64,000 nt of DNA from Flavobacterium pallidum (GCF_003097535.1 NZ_CP029187.1:744001-808000); one strand, 5' to 3'; shown: positions 35,588 through 43,245, numbered from the stretch's first letter. Program-made: numbers and translations. Notes: generated from the letters alone by a model not told the origin.

Positions 35588-35697
35588 GCAAAAACAAAGG
35601 GGTGGTTCCCGGAGTTTTTATGTAAATTTTTCATAATTTATAGTTTTGGTTGGTTAATAGCATAAAAACTCAGTCATTAATTTGACTGGGTTTTTTT
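35588..35697 (+). ncRNA. Candidate small RNA, about 110 nt
   Basis: A consensus promoter ends at 35582 and an intrinsic terminator ends at 35697, with no open frame of useful length between. The sequence folds: GAGTTTTTATG (35612-35622) and CATAAAAACTC (35661-35671) are a perfect 11-bp pair. Inside the loop, TAAATT/AATTTA can form a smaller hairpin, beside the 15-mer TTTTGGTTGGTTAAT (35644-35658). The 3' arm overlaps the left arm of the terminator, so the two hairpins exclude each other in part. It lies between hppD and a DUF3108 gene. It could be a trans-acting RNA or an attenuator for the downstream operon; the known Flavo-1 RNA model would be one to test. Confidence 0.65.
35669..35697 (+). 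terminator. Intrinsic terminator of the candidate small RNA
   Basis: CTCAGTCA (35669-35676) pairs with TGACTGGG (35683-35690) with one T-G pair, preceded by five A and followed by seven T. Confidence 0.85.
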
Positions 35698-35755
35698 GTT
35701 TTGGTATTTTTGGTATAGTTTTTGCTTCTCGATTAAGCAAAAAATTTAAAACGCT

Positions 35756-36532
35756 ATGAAAAAATTAATGACTGTATTTTTGTTTGTAATCCTTACGAGT
35801 TTTACGACACAAAAAGAGAGGGCTTATGATGTCGGGGAATATTTTAAGCTGCGGATACATTATGGCTTTGTCACGGCTGGATACGCCACCCTTGAAGTGA
35901 AGGAAGCAGTGCGCAACAACAAAAAGATTTTCCATGCTGTCGGGAGAGGATACACTACCGGTATGTCAAAACTTTTTTTCAAGGTAGATGACAACTATGA
36001 AAGTTATTTCGACAGGGAAACCGGAAAGCCTTACCAGTTTGTCCGAAAAATTGACGAAGGCGGATATACCAAAAATCAGGAAGGTTTCTTCAGCCAGTCT
36101 GAAGACGAGGTAACAGTCAAGGATTATAAGAACAAAACCGAGAAAACCTTCAAGGTTCCAGATGGTGTTCAGGATATTATGTCGACATTTTATTGTTTGC
36201 GGAACCATCCGAATGTTGACAAGCTGAAAATAGGAGAATCCATTTCAATCGACATGTTTTTTGACGACGAAACCACAAAGTTTAAGTTAAAATTCATGGG
36301 TAAAGAAGATATAAAAACTAAATTTGGAACGATTCCCACCATGATTTTTCGCCCTTATGTGCAAGCAGGGCGCGTATTCAAGGAACAGGAAAGTTTAACC
36401 ATCTGGATTTCAGATGACGATAATAAAATGCCGATCCGGATCAAAGCATCGCTTGCAGTGGGTTCCATAAAAGCCGATCTGGAAGCATTTAAAGGGCTGA
36501 AATATCCTTTTACAGTAAAAGTAAAACCATAA
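35756..36532 (+). CDS. DUF3108 domain-containing exported protein
   Basis: A 258-residue protein with a signal peptide (KKLMTVFLFVILTSFTTQ) and the DUF3108 fold, which is an LolA/lipocalin-like half-barrel. Typical segments are ERAYDVGEYFKLRIHYGFVTAGYATLEV near the N-terminus, DDNYESYFDRETGKPYQFVRKIDEG and the end PIRIKASLAVGSIKADLEAF. The function of the family is unknown; an envelope role is likely. Its stop codon is directly followed by the ATG of the tryptophan dioxygenase gene, so the two are co-translated although no functional link is obvious. Confidence 0.92.
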   Translation: MKKLMTVFLFVILTSFTTQKERAYDVGEYFKLRIHYGFVTAGYATLEVKEAVRNNKKIFHAVGRGYTTGMSKLFFKVDDNYESYFDRETGKPYQFVRKIDEGGYTKNQEGFFSQSEDEVTVKDYKNKTEKTFKVPDGVQDIMSTFYCLRNHPNVDKLKIGESISIDMFFDDETTKFKLKFMGKEDIKTKFGTIPTMIFRPYVQAGRVFKEQESLTIWISDDDNKMPIRIKASLAVGSIKADLEAFKGLKYPFTVKVKP

Positions 36533-37462
36533 ATGAACACGACACAAACCGACGAACTTTTAAATAAAATTGACGCAAAGTTTCAGGCTTTAAACCAAAA
36601 AACCGACACCCATCTGGAAGGTTTACTTTGGTCTAAGCCGATTACATATTGGGATTATATCCAAACCGATGCCCTATTGAATCTGCAGACACAACGCACC
36701 ACGCTACCTGATGAGATGGTATTTATCATGTACCATCAGGTGAATGAATTGTTGTTTAAGATGATCCTTTGGGAAATTGACCAGATTTCTGAAAGTGAAA
36801 AACCCCAAACGGATTTCTTTACAGAAAGACTCATGCGAATCAGCCGTTATTTCAATATGCTGACAACGTCATTTGATATCATGGGAGATGGCATGGAAGT
36901 GGAACAATACATGAAATTCCGCAATACGCTTACCCCTGCCAGCGGATTTCAAAGTGCGCAATATCGCGTCATCGAGTTCGCCTCGACCGATCTGATCAAC
37001 TTGATCGACTACCGTTTCCGTGCTACCATTGACCGCAATACACCATTCGACCATGCTTTCGAGCACCTGTATTGGCAGGCTGCGGGAAAAGACTACCACA
37101 CCGGCAAAAAATCGTTCCTGATCGAGGAATTCGAAAGGAAATACAAAGCCGATTTTCTGCGTAAGATGGAACATTACAATAAAACCAATATCTGGCAGAA
37201 ATTCAGGCAACTTCCCGCCGAAGACCAAAACAATCCGGAACTGATTGCTGCGATGAGGCATTATGATCATACCGTGAACATTACCTGGGTGATGGGCCAT
37301 CTGAATGCCGCTAAAAAATACATTGACAGCGGACGCGGAAATGGCGAAGCCACCGGAGGCAGCGACTGGAAAAAATATATGCATCCAAAATACCAGCGCA
37401 GGATTTTCTTCCCTGAACTGTGGTCGGCCGAAGAACTTGCCTCATGGGGTGAAGAAAAATAG
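36533..37462 (+). CDS. kynA: Tryptophan 2,3-dioxygenase
   Basis: Heme enzyme that opens the indole ring of tryptophan to give N-formylkynurenine. The 309-residue protein carries the family core EMVFIMYHQVNELLFKMILWE near residues 60-80, with the substrate-contacting His and the Phe/Arg regions, FRNTLTPASGFQSAQYRVIE near 125-145, and the proximal heme histidine in WVMGHLNAAKKYI near 248-255. Length is usual for this bacterial class. The start codon touches the stop of the DUF3108 gene. No other kynurenine-pathway gene is present in the window. Confidence 0.94.
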   Translation: MNTTQTDELLNKIDAKFQALNQKTDTHLEGLLWSKPITYWDYIQTDALLNLQTQRTTLPDEMVFIMYHQVNELLFKMILWEIDQISESEKPQTDFFTERLMRISRYFNMLTTSFDIMGDGMEVEQYMKFRNTLTPASGFQSAQYRVIEFASTDLINLIDYRFRATIDRNTPFDHAFEHLYWQAAGKDYHTGKKSFLIEEFERKYKADFLRKMEHYNKTNIWQKFRQLPAEDQNNPELIAAMRHYDHTVNITWVMGHLNAAKKYIDSGRGNGEATGGSDWKKYMHPKYQRRIFFPELWSAEELASWGEEK

Positions 37463-37485
37463 TTAACCCCTGAACCGACCCGATT

Positions 37486-38718
37486 TTGAAAAACATCCCC
37501 TTAATTATAATCGCGTTCCTTTTACTCATTTCCTGTGGGAAAGAGGCAAAACAAAAACCTCCTGCAACAGCAAAAAAACCGGAACCGGTCATTGTTGAAT
37601 TCGGGTTTAAATTCAATGACTTTAATGTGGTGCAGGATACCGTTGTAAGCGGTGATACTTTTGGAAGCCTGTTGGAAAAAGAGAATCTCGGCAGCCTGAA
37701 AGTCCATGAAATCGTCGAAAAAGTAAAAGATTCTTTTGATGTCAGGAAAATGCGTGCCGGCAAGCCCTATACCCTGCTTCGCTCGAAAGACCCCTCCAAA
37801 AAGCTGCAGGTCTTTGTGTACCAGCCTGACCGGACCTCATACTATGTCGTCGACCTCCGCGATTCGGTCATTACTTATAAGAAGACAAAACCAGTTTCGC
37901 TTAAAAGACGTACGATAGCCTGTGCGCTGGACGGTTCCCTATCTGAAACGCTGGAGCGGCAAAAAGTACATGCTTCACTCGCAACGGATATTTCGAAAAT
38001 CTATGCCTGGTCTATCGACTTCTTTAAATTACAGAAAGGCGATCGCTTTGCCATTACTTTCACCGAAAGGTATATCAACGACACGATTTACGACGGTGTT
38101 GAAAACCTTGAAGCTTCTTTCTTTGAATACAAGGGAAAAATCATTTATGCCTTCCCTTTCAAACAGGACACTACGTCTTTAAAGGTAGATTATTATGACG
38201 AAGACGGAAAAGTGCTCAAAAATATGTTCCTAAAAGCCCCGCTGAAATTCGTAAACATTACTTCGCGCTATGCCAAAAACCGCTTTCATCCGGTGCAGCA
38301 TGTCTGGAAAGCGCATAAGGGAACAGATTATGCCGCCCCAACGGGAACGCCCATTATGACCACCGCTTCAGGTGTTGTGGAAAACACGGGTTATACCGCC
38401 GGAAATGGAAACTTTGTCAAAGTACGCCACAACCGCACCTACGAAACGCAATACCTCCATATGTCAAAAATCCTCGTAAGGCGCGGACAGCGCGTAAGCC
38501 AGGGCGATGTCATCGGCAGGGTTGGAAGCACCGGACTGGCAACGGGTCCACACGTATGTTACCGATTTTGGGTAAATGGTGCGCAGGTTGATGCACTCAG
38601 GCTTAAATTACCAAACTCAGAACCGATGGCTGTAAAATACAAACCTCGTTTTATGAAAGAAATGGCACCGCTTAAGAGGGAACTCGACAGTGTGGCGAAG
38701 CTGAAACTGAATATGTAG
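37486..38718 (+). CDS. M23-type peptidase lipoprotein with TTG start and HxC motif
   Basis: Envelope peptidase-like lipoprotein of 410 residues. The start is TTG at 37486: it opens straight into KNIPLIIIAFLLLISC, a signal peptide with lipobox, and no ATG fits. Residues 40-240 are an N-terminal region that includes a LysM-like or OapA-like pattern (SGDTFGSLLEKENLG). The LytM/M23 domain spans about 265-375. Zinc ligands are seen in HKGTDYAAPTG (His and Asp). The usual HxH motif reads GPHVCYRFW, so the second, zinc-binding His is replaced by Cys, which could still bind zinc or mark a non-catalytic protein. It is 23 bases after the tryptophan dioxygenase gene. Confidence 0.9.
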   Translation: MKNIPLIIIAFLLLISCGKEAKQKPPATAKKPEPVIVEFGFKFNDFNVVQDTVVSGDTFGSLLEKENLGSLKVHEIVEKVKDSFDVRKMRAGKPYTLLRSKDPSKKLQVFVYQPDRTSYYVVDLRDSVITYKKTKPVSLKRRTIACALDGSLSETLERQKVHASLATDISKIYAWSIDFFKLQKGDRFAITFTERYINDTIYDGVENLEASFFEYKGKIIYAFPFKQDTTSLKVDYYDEDGKVLKNMFLKAPLKFVNITSRYAKNRFHPVQHVWKAHKGTDYAAPTGTPIMTTASGVVENTGYTAGNGNFVKVRHNRTYETQYLHMSKILVRRGQRVSQGDVIGRVGSTGLATGPHVCYRFWVNGAQVDALRLKLPNSEPMAVKYKPRFMKEMAPLKRELDSVAKLKLNM

Positions 38719-38721
38719 TAA

Positions 38722-39180
38722 TCAGTTCTTGATTTCAGCAGTAACCGATTTGGTGCAAGGCTTATCCGCAGAAGGACATTCTCCGTCACACACCCATTTC
38801 CCCTGAAAAACTATCGGGCTACAGGCATTTGCACAGCCAGAACAAGTCACTACGCCTAAAGGTTCTTCCTGTCCTTTGAAGAAAGAAAGATAACCGTTTT
38901 TGAGCTCTAATGCACGTGCTACTTTTACGCTGTGGTCGCGGTTCGTCGCCAAAAGCATGTAATATGTTTTTCCGGTACCGTTGTCCATTCCGGAGCGGAT
39001 TTCAAAATTTACAAGAATAGCCGGAATTTTATCTTCCAAAAGCATCTGCTCCCAGTTTTTCTTTATGGGATCCAGGTTTGCGGTAATCCTGTGCTGCGCA
39101 TTCCTAACAATACCGATTTGCTGTGCATTGGCGAAATTCATCAGGCCGCATAGCATGACGGCGAAAAGTACTTTTTTCAT
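38722..39180 (-). CDS. Secreted protein with six-cysteine C-terminus
   Basis: Exported protein of 152 residues from the ATG at 39180, which gives the signal peptide KKVLFAVMLCGLMNFANA; ten more codons upstream are open but precede the signal. The mature N-terminal half is an unrecognised domain of about 80 residues. The last 40 residues hold six cysteines (CSGCANAC, WVCDGEC, KPC), suggesting disulfides or a metal site. I do not recognise the family. It converges on the M23 lipoprotein gene with 3 bases between stop codons and is divergent from pgi. Confidence 0.8.
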   Translation of the reverse strand: MKKVLFAVMLCGLMNFANAQQIGIVRNAQHRITANLDPIKKNWEQMLLEDKIPAILVNFEIRSGMDNGTGKTYYMLLATNRDHSVKVARALELKNGYLSFFKGQEEPLGVVTCSGCANACSPIVFQGKWVCDGECPSADKPCTKSVTAEIKN

Positions 39181-39283
39181 TTTCAGTTTTAATATAAAGG
39201 TAAAACCCAATTGTTTTAAAAAAATGTTAAGCGCAAAATAATCGCTTTAATGCGGCACTACAAGGCTTTCGTTTTATAACTTA

Positions 39284-39316
39284 TTCATAAACTTATGAAC
39301 TAAAATTGTAGATTTG
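39284..39316 (+). promoter_or_regulatory. pgi promoter with adjoining palindrome
   Basis: TAGATTTG at 39309-39316 matches the -7 consensus, 22 bases before the pgi ATG. Upstream, TTCATAA (39284-39290) and TTATGAA (39293-39299) form a 7-bp inverted repeat with a 2-base centre, covering the -33 position where no TTG is found. This is the place an operator would occupy. Confidence 0.5.
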
Positions 39317-39337
39317 CAGCTGTTAAAATTGCACCTC

Positions 39338-40981
39338 ATGCCACTACCTAATACCAATCCCGAAATTACTTCATCCTGGAAAAAACTCAGTGCCCACTTT
39401 GCCGAAATGCAGGGCGCCTCGATGAAGAAAATGTTTGCCGAAGATATTTCAAGGCCGGAAAAACTGAGCCTGGAATGGAACGATTTCCTTGTGGATTATT
39501 CTAAAAACATCATTTCAGAAGAAACCATGCATTTGCTTCGGCAATTGGCTGAAGAAGTTAAGCTTAGAGATGCCATCGCGCAGTATTTTTCCGGCGACGC
39601 TATCAACCAGACTGAAAACAGGGCAGTTTTGCATACGGCATTACGGGCACCTGAATCAGCAAATATTATGGTTGACGGCGAAAATGTCATGCCTGAAATT
39701 TATGCCGTGAAAAACAAAATCAAAACCTTCACCGAGGAAGTCATCCACGGAAAAAGGAAAGGATTCACAGGTAAAACCTTCACTGACATCGTCAATATCG
39801 GCATCGGCGGTTCAGATTTAGGCCCGGCTATGGCTGTTGAAGCTTTGAAATTTTACGCAAATCATTTAGCCGTGCACTTCGTTTCAAACATTGACGGTGA
39901 CCACGTCCAGGAAATTTTGAAAAAAATCAATCCGGAAACCACCCTGTTTGTTGTGGCTTCAAAAACTTTTACGACCCAGGAAACACTTACGAATGCTGAA
40001 ACCATCAGGGAATGGTTTTTAAAATCGGCAACACAGCAGGATGTCGCTAAACATTTTGTCGCCGTGTCGACCAACATTCAAAAAGTGACCGATTTCGGTA
40101 TCGACCCGCATAACATTTTCCCAATGTGGGATTGGGTTGGCGGCCGGTTTTCATTGTGGAGTGCCGTGGGATTGTCCGTGGCGCTGGCGGTTGGTTTTGA
40201 GAATTTTGACAAATTACTCAAAGGGGCCCAGGCCATGGACGACCATTTTAAGAATACGGATTTCGAAAAAAACATCCCTGTAACCCTGGCATTGCTCAGC
40301 ATTTGGTATAATAATTTCTTTGGTGCTGAAAGCGAAGCGTTGATCCCTTACACACAATACCTGCAAAAACTTGCCCCGTACCTGCAGCAGGGTATCATGG
40401 AAAGCAACGGAAAAAGCATCGATCGTGCCGGAAATCCTGTCAGTTATCAAACGGGTACAATCATTTGGGGCGAACCGGGAACGAATTCACAGCATGCTTT
40501 TTTCCAGTTGATCCATCAGGGAACCAAATTGATTCCTACGGATTTTATCGGTTTCGTAAAACCATTATACGGTAATGAAGACCACCATAACAAATTGATG
40601 TCGAACTTTTTTGCACAGACAGAAGCTTTATTGAACGGAAAAAATGAATCCCAGGTCCAGGCCGAATTTGCAAAACAAAACCTTTCCGCCGAACAAGCCG
40701 GTTTCCTGCTTCCGTTTAAGGTTTTCAATGGCAATAAGCCGACAAATACACTGTTGATACAATCGCTTACCCCAGAGAACCTCGGTGCTTTGGTATCACT
40801 TTACGAGCATAAGATTTTTGTACAGGGTGTTATCTGGAATATTTTCAGTTATGACCAATGGGGTGTTGAACTTGGTAAACAGCTTGCAAATTCAATCCTT
40901 GACGAAATCAATTCCGGCGAAATAAAACCGCATGACGCTTCCACTGAAATGCTGCTGAAGCATTTTCTTACGCAGAAATAA
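39338..40981 (+). CDS. pgi: Glucose-6-phosphate isomerase
   Basis: Interconverts glucose 6-phosphate and fructose 6-phosphate. The ATG at 39338 gives 547 residues; a TTG eight codons upstream lies on the -7 element. Family signatures are [48 protein letters not shown], and the catalytic glutamate region NGKSIDRAG and [17 protein letters not shown]. The C-terminal motif [12 protein letters not shown] is complete. Length is that of the long bacterial/eukaryotic class. It has its own promoter region and a terminator at 40995. Confidence 0.97.
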   Translation: MPLPNTNPEITSSWKKLSAHFAEMQGASMKKMFAEDISRPEKLSLEWNDFLVDYSKNIISEETMHLLRQLAEEVKLRDAIAQYFSGDAINQTENRAVLHTALRAPESANIMVDGENVMPEIYAVKNKIKTFTEEVIHGKRKGFTGKTFTDIVNIGIGGSDLGPAMAVEALKFYANHLAVHFVSNIDGDHVQEILKKINPETTLFVVASKTFTTQETLTNAETIREWFLKSATQQDVAKHFVAVSTNIQKVTDFGIDPHNIFPMWDWVGGRFSLWSAVGLSVALAVGFENFDKLLKGAQAMDDHFKNTDFEKNIPVTLALLSIWYNNFFGAESEALIPYTQYLQKLAPYLQQGIMESNGKSIDRAGNPVSYQTGTIIWGEPGTNSQHAFFQLIHQGTKLIPTDFIGFVKPLYGNEDHHNKLMSNFFAQTEALLNGKNESQVQAEFAKQNLSAEQAGFLLPFKVFNGNKPTNTLLIQSLTPENLGALVSLYEHKIFVQGVIWNIFSYDQWGVELGKQLANSILDEINSGEIKPHDASTEMLLKHFLTQK

Positions 40982-40994
40982 AATACAATTCATC

Positions 40995-41025
40995 AAAGCC
41001 TTACAAAATTAGTGAGGCTTTTTTT
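40995..41025 (+). terminator. Intrinsic terminator after pgi
   Basis: AAAGCCTTAC (40995-41004) pairs with GTGAGGCTTT (41012-41021) with one T-G pair, then T-run. Confidence 0.88.
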
Positions 41026-41067
41026 ATGCTTTTTTTCTTATATTTGATTCCCTTAAAAAAATAAGTC

Positions 41068-41502
41068 ATGAACGACACTTACGTTTATATCCAAAAATTC
41101 CATGCCTGGTGGGCTTACGCAGCGATCACATTACTCTTGATTGCAATTATCTCGTCCGTCATCGGGCTTACCTCTAAAAAGGATTTCACGCCCGCGAGTC
41201 GTAAGGTTGCATTATTCGGCCTCATCGGCTTACACATACAATTTTTGATCGGGATCATCCTGTATTTTGTGTCTCCGCTTGGAAAAGAAGCACTGTCCCA
41301 AATCAAGAATGCAGAGCTCCGCCTCACGGCTTTAGAACATCCGCTGATTAACCTCATTGCGATCGTACTGATTACCGTAGGCTGGTCCATGCATAAAAAG
41401 AAGGCAACGAGCCATGAAAAATTCAAAGTCATTTCCATATTCTATGCCATCGGTGCAGTGCTGATCCTCTCGCGTATACCTTGGAATTTATGGTTTAAAT
41501 AA
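41068..41502 (+). CDS. Four-helix membrane protein, unassigned
   Basis: A 144-residue integral membrane protein with four hydrophobic segments: near residues 14-34 (WWAYAAITLLLIAIISSVIG), 47-67 (VALFGLIGLHIQFLIGIILYF), 90-107 and 122-140. Conserved-looking histidines occur at the start (KFHAWWAY), in LIGLHIQF, in LEHPL and in SMHKKK, which is reminiscent of heme-binding cytochrome b-type bundles, but this is only a resemblance. A TATATTTG -7 element lies just upstream (about 41038-41045). No function can be stated. A terminator follows at 41508. Confidence 0.82.
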   Translation: MNDTYVYIQKFHAWWAYAAITLLLIAIISSVIGLTSKKDFTPASRKVALFGLIGLHIQFLIGIILYFVSPLGKEALSQIKNAELRLTALEHPLINLIAIVLITVGWSMHKKKATSHEKFKVISIFYAIGAVLILSRIPWNLWFK

Positions 41503-41507
41503 TCAAG

Positions 41508-41528
41508 GCTCCGGAAAAGGAGCTTTTT
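41508..41528 (+). terminator. Short intrinsic terminator
   Basis: GCTCC (41508-41512) and GGAGC (41519-41523) then TTTTT. The stem is short, and the next gene starts 15 bases later. Confidence 0.7.
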
Positions 41529-41542
41529 CATTTTAACAGGGC

Positions 41543-42055
41543 ATGAAATCCAAATCCATTAAAGCACTGCTCATGAAATACAAAACCACGATAGGGTTGC
41601 TGGCGTTATTTGCAACGATTTTCGGGTTCGGGTTTTCCGGACATGAAAAATCGACGGCTAAATTCAGGCAGGACCGCAAGATCCAAACCCAAAAGCAACA
41701 GGACTCGGTAAAAAAAGCAGCCCTGAGCGACAGCATCAAAGGAATTCCAAAATACAAACTGGTCAGGAAAAACGGGCATGCATCGTATTATGCAGACAAG
41801 CTTAACGGCCGCCGCACTGCCAGCGGAAAGCGCTTCGACAACAACAAATATACGGCAGCACACCGCAAATTCCCTTTCGGGACAAAGCTTCGCATTACCA
41901 ATGAGGCCAATGGCAAATCTGTCATTGTGGAAGTCAACGACCGCGGGCCATTTACAAAAGGCCGCGACATCGACCTCACAAAAAAAGCTTTTATGGAAAT
42001 CGCCTCTTCAAAATATGGCGGCTCCCTTGTAGTAACCATCGAAGAAGTCCAATAA
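41543..42055 (+). CDS. RlpA-like double-psi beta-barrel protein (first of a pair)
   Basis: Septal-ring lytic transglycosylase (RlpA) family protein, 170 residues. The N-terminus has one membrane segment (TTIGLLALFATIFGFGF, residues 13-29) acting as anchor or signal; the ATG at 41573 is an alternative start. After a charged linker the RlpA domain fills residues 75-170: GHASYYADKLNGRRTASGKRF, then KFPFGTKLRITN and VEVNDRGPF with the catalytic Asp-Arg-Gly region, then GRDIDLTKKAFMEI. It likely acts on peptidoglycan glycan strands. The second RlpA-like gene starts 7 bases later. Confidence 0.92.
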   Translation: MKSKSIKALLMKYKTTIGLLALFATIFGFGFSGHEKSTAKFRQDRKIQTQKQQDSVKKAALSDSIKGIPKYKLVRKNGHASYYADKLNGRRTASGKRFDNNKYTAAHRKFPFGTKLRITNEANGKSVIVEVNDRGPFTKGRDIDLTKKAFMEIASSKYGGSLVVTIEEVQ

Positions 42056-42062
42056 TCCAGAT

Positions 42063-42443
42063 ATGAAATCCATCCGTATCTTCGCCGTCTTATTTTTCCT
42101 AACGCTACTTTCCGGTTGCGGTTCGGGTAAAAATGCTTCAGGAAGTTTCTATAAACGCAATGTTGAAGTATCGTACTATGCCGATAAATTCAACGGAAAT
42201 AAAACCGCCAGCGGCGAGAAATTCAGCAATTCCAAAAAAACCGCTGCGCATCGTACGCTTTCCTTTGGCACCAAAATAAAAGTCACGAATGTTGCCAATG
42301 GCAAGTCGGTGATTGTCACCATCAATGACCGCGGGCCACAAAAGCAAAGCCGGGAACTCGACCTGTCCAAAAGTGCGTTTATGGAAATCACAGACAATAA
42401 AAACCACGGAACGCTAAAGGTAAATATGCAAATCGTGAAATAA
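42063..42443 (+). CDS. RlpA-like lipoprotein (second of a pair)
   Basis: A 126-residue RlpA-family lipoprotein. The signal peptide KSIRIFAVLFFLTLLSGC ends in a lipobox, so this copy is lipid-anchored while its neighbour has a membrane segment. The domain again shows SYYADKFNGNKTASGEKF, LSFGTKIKVTN and TINDRGPQKQSRELDLS. The two domains are clearly similar to each other and were probably produced by tandem duplication. No SPOR domain is present in either protein. About 100 bases after the stop there is a strong terminator at 42547. Confidence 0.92.
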   Translation: MKSIRIFAVLFFLTLLSGCGSGKNASGSFYKRNVEVSYYADKFNGNKTASGEKFSNSKKTAAHRTLSFGTKIKVTNVANGKSVIVTINDRGPQKQSRELDLSKSAFMEITDNKNHGTLKVNMQIVK

Positions 42444-42546
42444 CCTGTTTTCACGCAATAAAGTTCGGCACCTTACGTTTTGTTAAGATTAAGGCAAAAC
42501 TTTTGTCTTGCAACAAATATAGATTTAGATTTTAGATTTTTTTTGG

Positions 42547-42577
42547 AAAAGCCACTGATTGTATCAGTGGCTTTTTT
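42547..42577 (+). terminator. Intrinsic terminator downstream of the RlpA pair
   Basis: AAAAGCCACTGA (42547-42558) and TCAGTGGCTTTT (42564-42575) form a perfect 12-bp stem with following T-run. It is symmetric enough to act on both strands. Confidence 0.9.
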
Positions 42578-42617
42578 ATTTATATTTTATCCTTGATGGT
42601 CCGTTTTTGGGGTTTCC

Positions 42618-42650
42618 AAAAAAAAACCGCAAAGCCGGGTAACTTTGCGG
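42618..42650 (-). terminator. Orphan minus-strand terminator-like hairpin
   Basis: CCGCAAAG (42627-42634) and CTTTGCGG (42643-42650) form a perfect 8-bp stem; nine A at 42618-42626 become a T-run on the minus strand. No minus-strand gene precedes it, so it may end antisense transcription or belong to a lost gene. Confidence 0.6.
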
Positions 42651-42759
42651 AGCTGGGTAGCACAAGCCCTGATGCTTGTTGCAATGCGATCTGTTGTGTT
42701 TACATTGTTAAGAGCCGGCAGCTTGCCAAAGGTTGCGTAACACAAAACAAATTTTATTC

Positions 42760-42844
42760 GGGCACCCCCTGCGGGCCGGGCTGTCCGCTATATCTTTCAT
42801 AACCTTTCAGGTTATAAAAGGATGCCGCTTACATCCCTGGCGCA
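42760..42844 (+). repeat. Dispersed hairpin repeat, copy C
   Basis: Arms CCCCTGCGGGCCGGGCTG and TCCGCTATATCTTT, a stem (ATAACCT/AGGTTAT near 42800-42816), then AAAGGATGCCGCTTACATCC. It shares CCCTGCGGGCCGGGCT with copy A and CTGTCCGCT...GGATGCCGCT with copy B, while the stem sequence is different in each copy. Confidence 0.8.
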
Positions 42845-43060
42845 ATCACCCATCCATTTTATGCCTTCCCAAAATCGACGGAGAATGGATCGCGAAGTTC
42901 ATTTGGATTAAGATCGGATCCCGCCAGCATTTTTAGATTTGGTTTAGTTTACCTTCCTTCTTTGAAGAACAGCAGTAAATAGTTTTCGCAAAACATTATT
43001 ATCTGCCGCTGAATTTTATTTTTGTATAAAAAATCACTATTTTCGCGCCTGTAAAATAAT

Positions 43061-43132
43061 GGCCTCGTAGTTCAACGGATAGAATAGAAGTTTCCTAAAC
43101 TTTAGATCCAAGTTCGATTCTTGGCGAGGCTA
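43061..43132 (+). tRNA. tRNA-Arg, anticodon CCU
   Basis: The 72 bases fold as a cloverleaf. Acceptor arm GGCCTCG/CGAGGCT has one G-T pair at the end and discriminator A; TA at positions 8-9; D arm GTTC/GAAT; anticodon arm GAAGT-TTCCTAA-ACTTT with anticodon CCT; variable loop AGAT; T arm CCAAG-TTCGATT-CTTGG. CCA is not encoded. It reads AGG codons. A TATTTTCG element lies about 20 bases upstream and a terminator at 43136. Confidence 0.95.
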
Positions 43133-43135
43133 CTG

Positions 43136-43165
43136 AAAAACCATCTTCTCAAAGGTGGTTTTTTT
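43136..43165 (+). terminator. Intrinsic terminator after tRNA-Arg
   Basis: AAAAACCATC (43136-43145) and GGTGGTTTTT (43154-43163) with one T-G pair, then T-run. Confidence 0.85.
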
Positions 43166-43200
43166 ATTTCATATCCGTAAGTGCCTGCAGAAAACACCAT

Positions 43201-43231
43201 TTGCGGCTTGCCGAAAAAAACGCTAATTTTG
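43201..43231 (+). promoter_or_regulatory. Promoter of dusB
   Basis: TTG at 43201-43203 and TAATTTTG at 43224-43231, 20-base spacer. The ATG is 15 bases further on. Confidence 0.7.
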
Positions 43232-43245
43232 CGCCAAATTATCTT

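Larger units (their letters stand above)
42444..43060. other. 617-base non-coding stretch before tRNA-Arg
   Basis: No convincing gene is present; open frames here are short and run through repeats. Contents in order: the terminator at 42547-42577; a hairpin at 42627-42650 with a T-run only on the minus strand; an ACAAGC/GCTTGT hairpin near 42662-42682; copy C of the dispersed repeat at 42760-42844; then about 200 AT-rich bases leading into the tRNA promoter. It reads like decayed or structural DNA rather than a lost gene. Confidence 0.6.

Noticed and set aside
42593..42936. Short open frames of 67-73 codons between the RlpA pair and tRNA-Arg
   Set aside because: They run through the dispersed repeat and hairpins, have Cys/Gly-rich unnatural composition, and no promoter or start context.
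43061..43132. tRNA-Arg as an integration site
   Set aside because: No integrase gene and no duplicated 3' tRNA segment are visible in the window.
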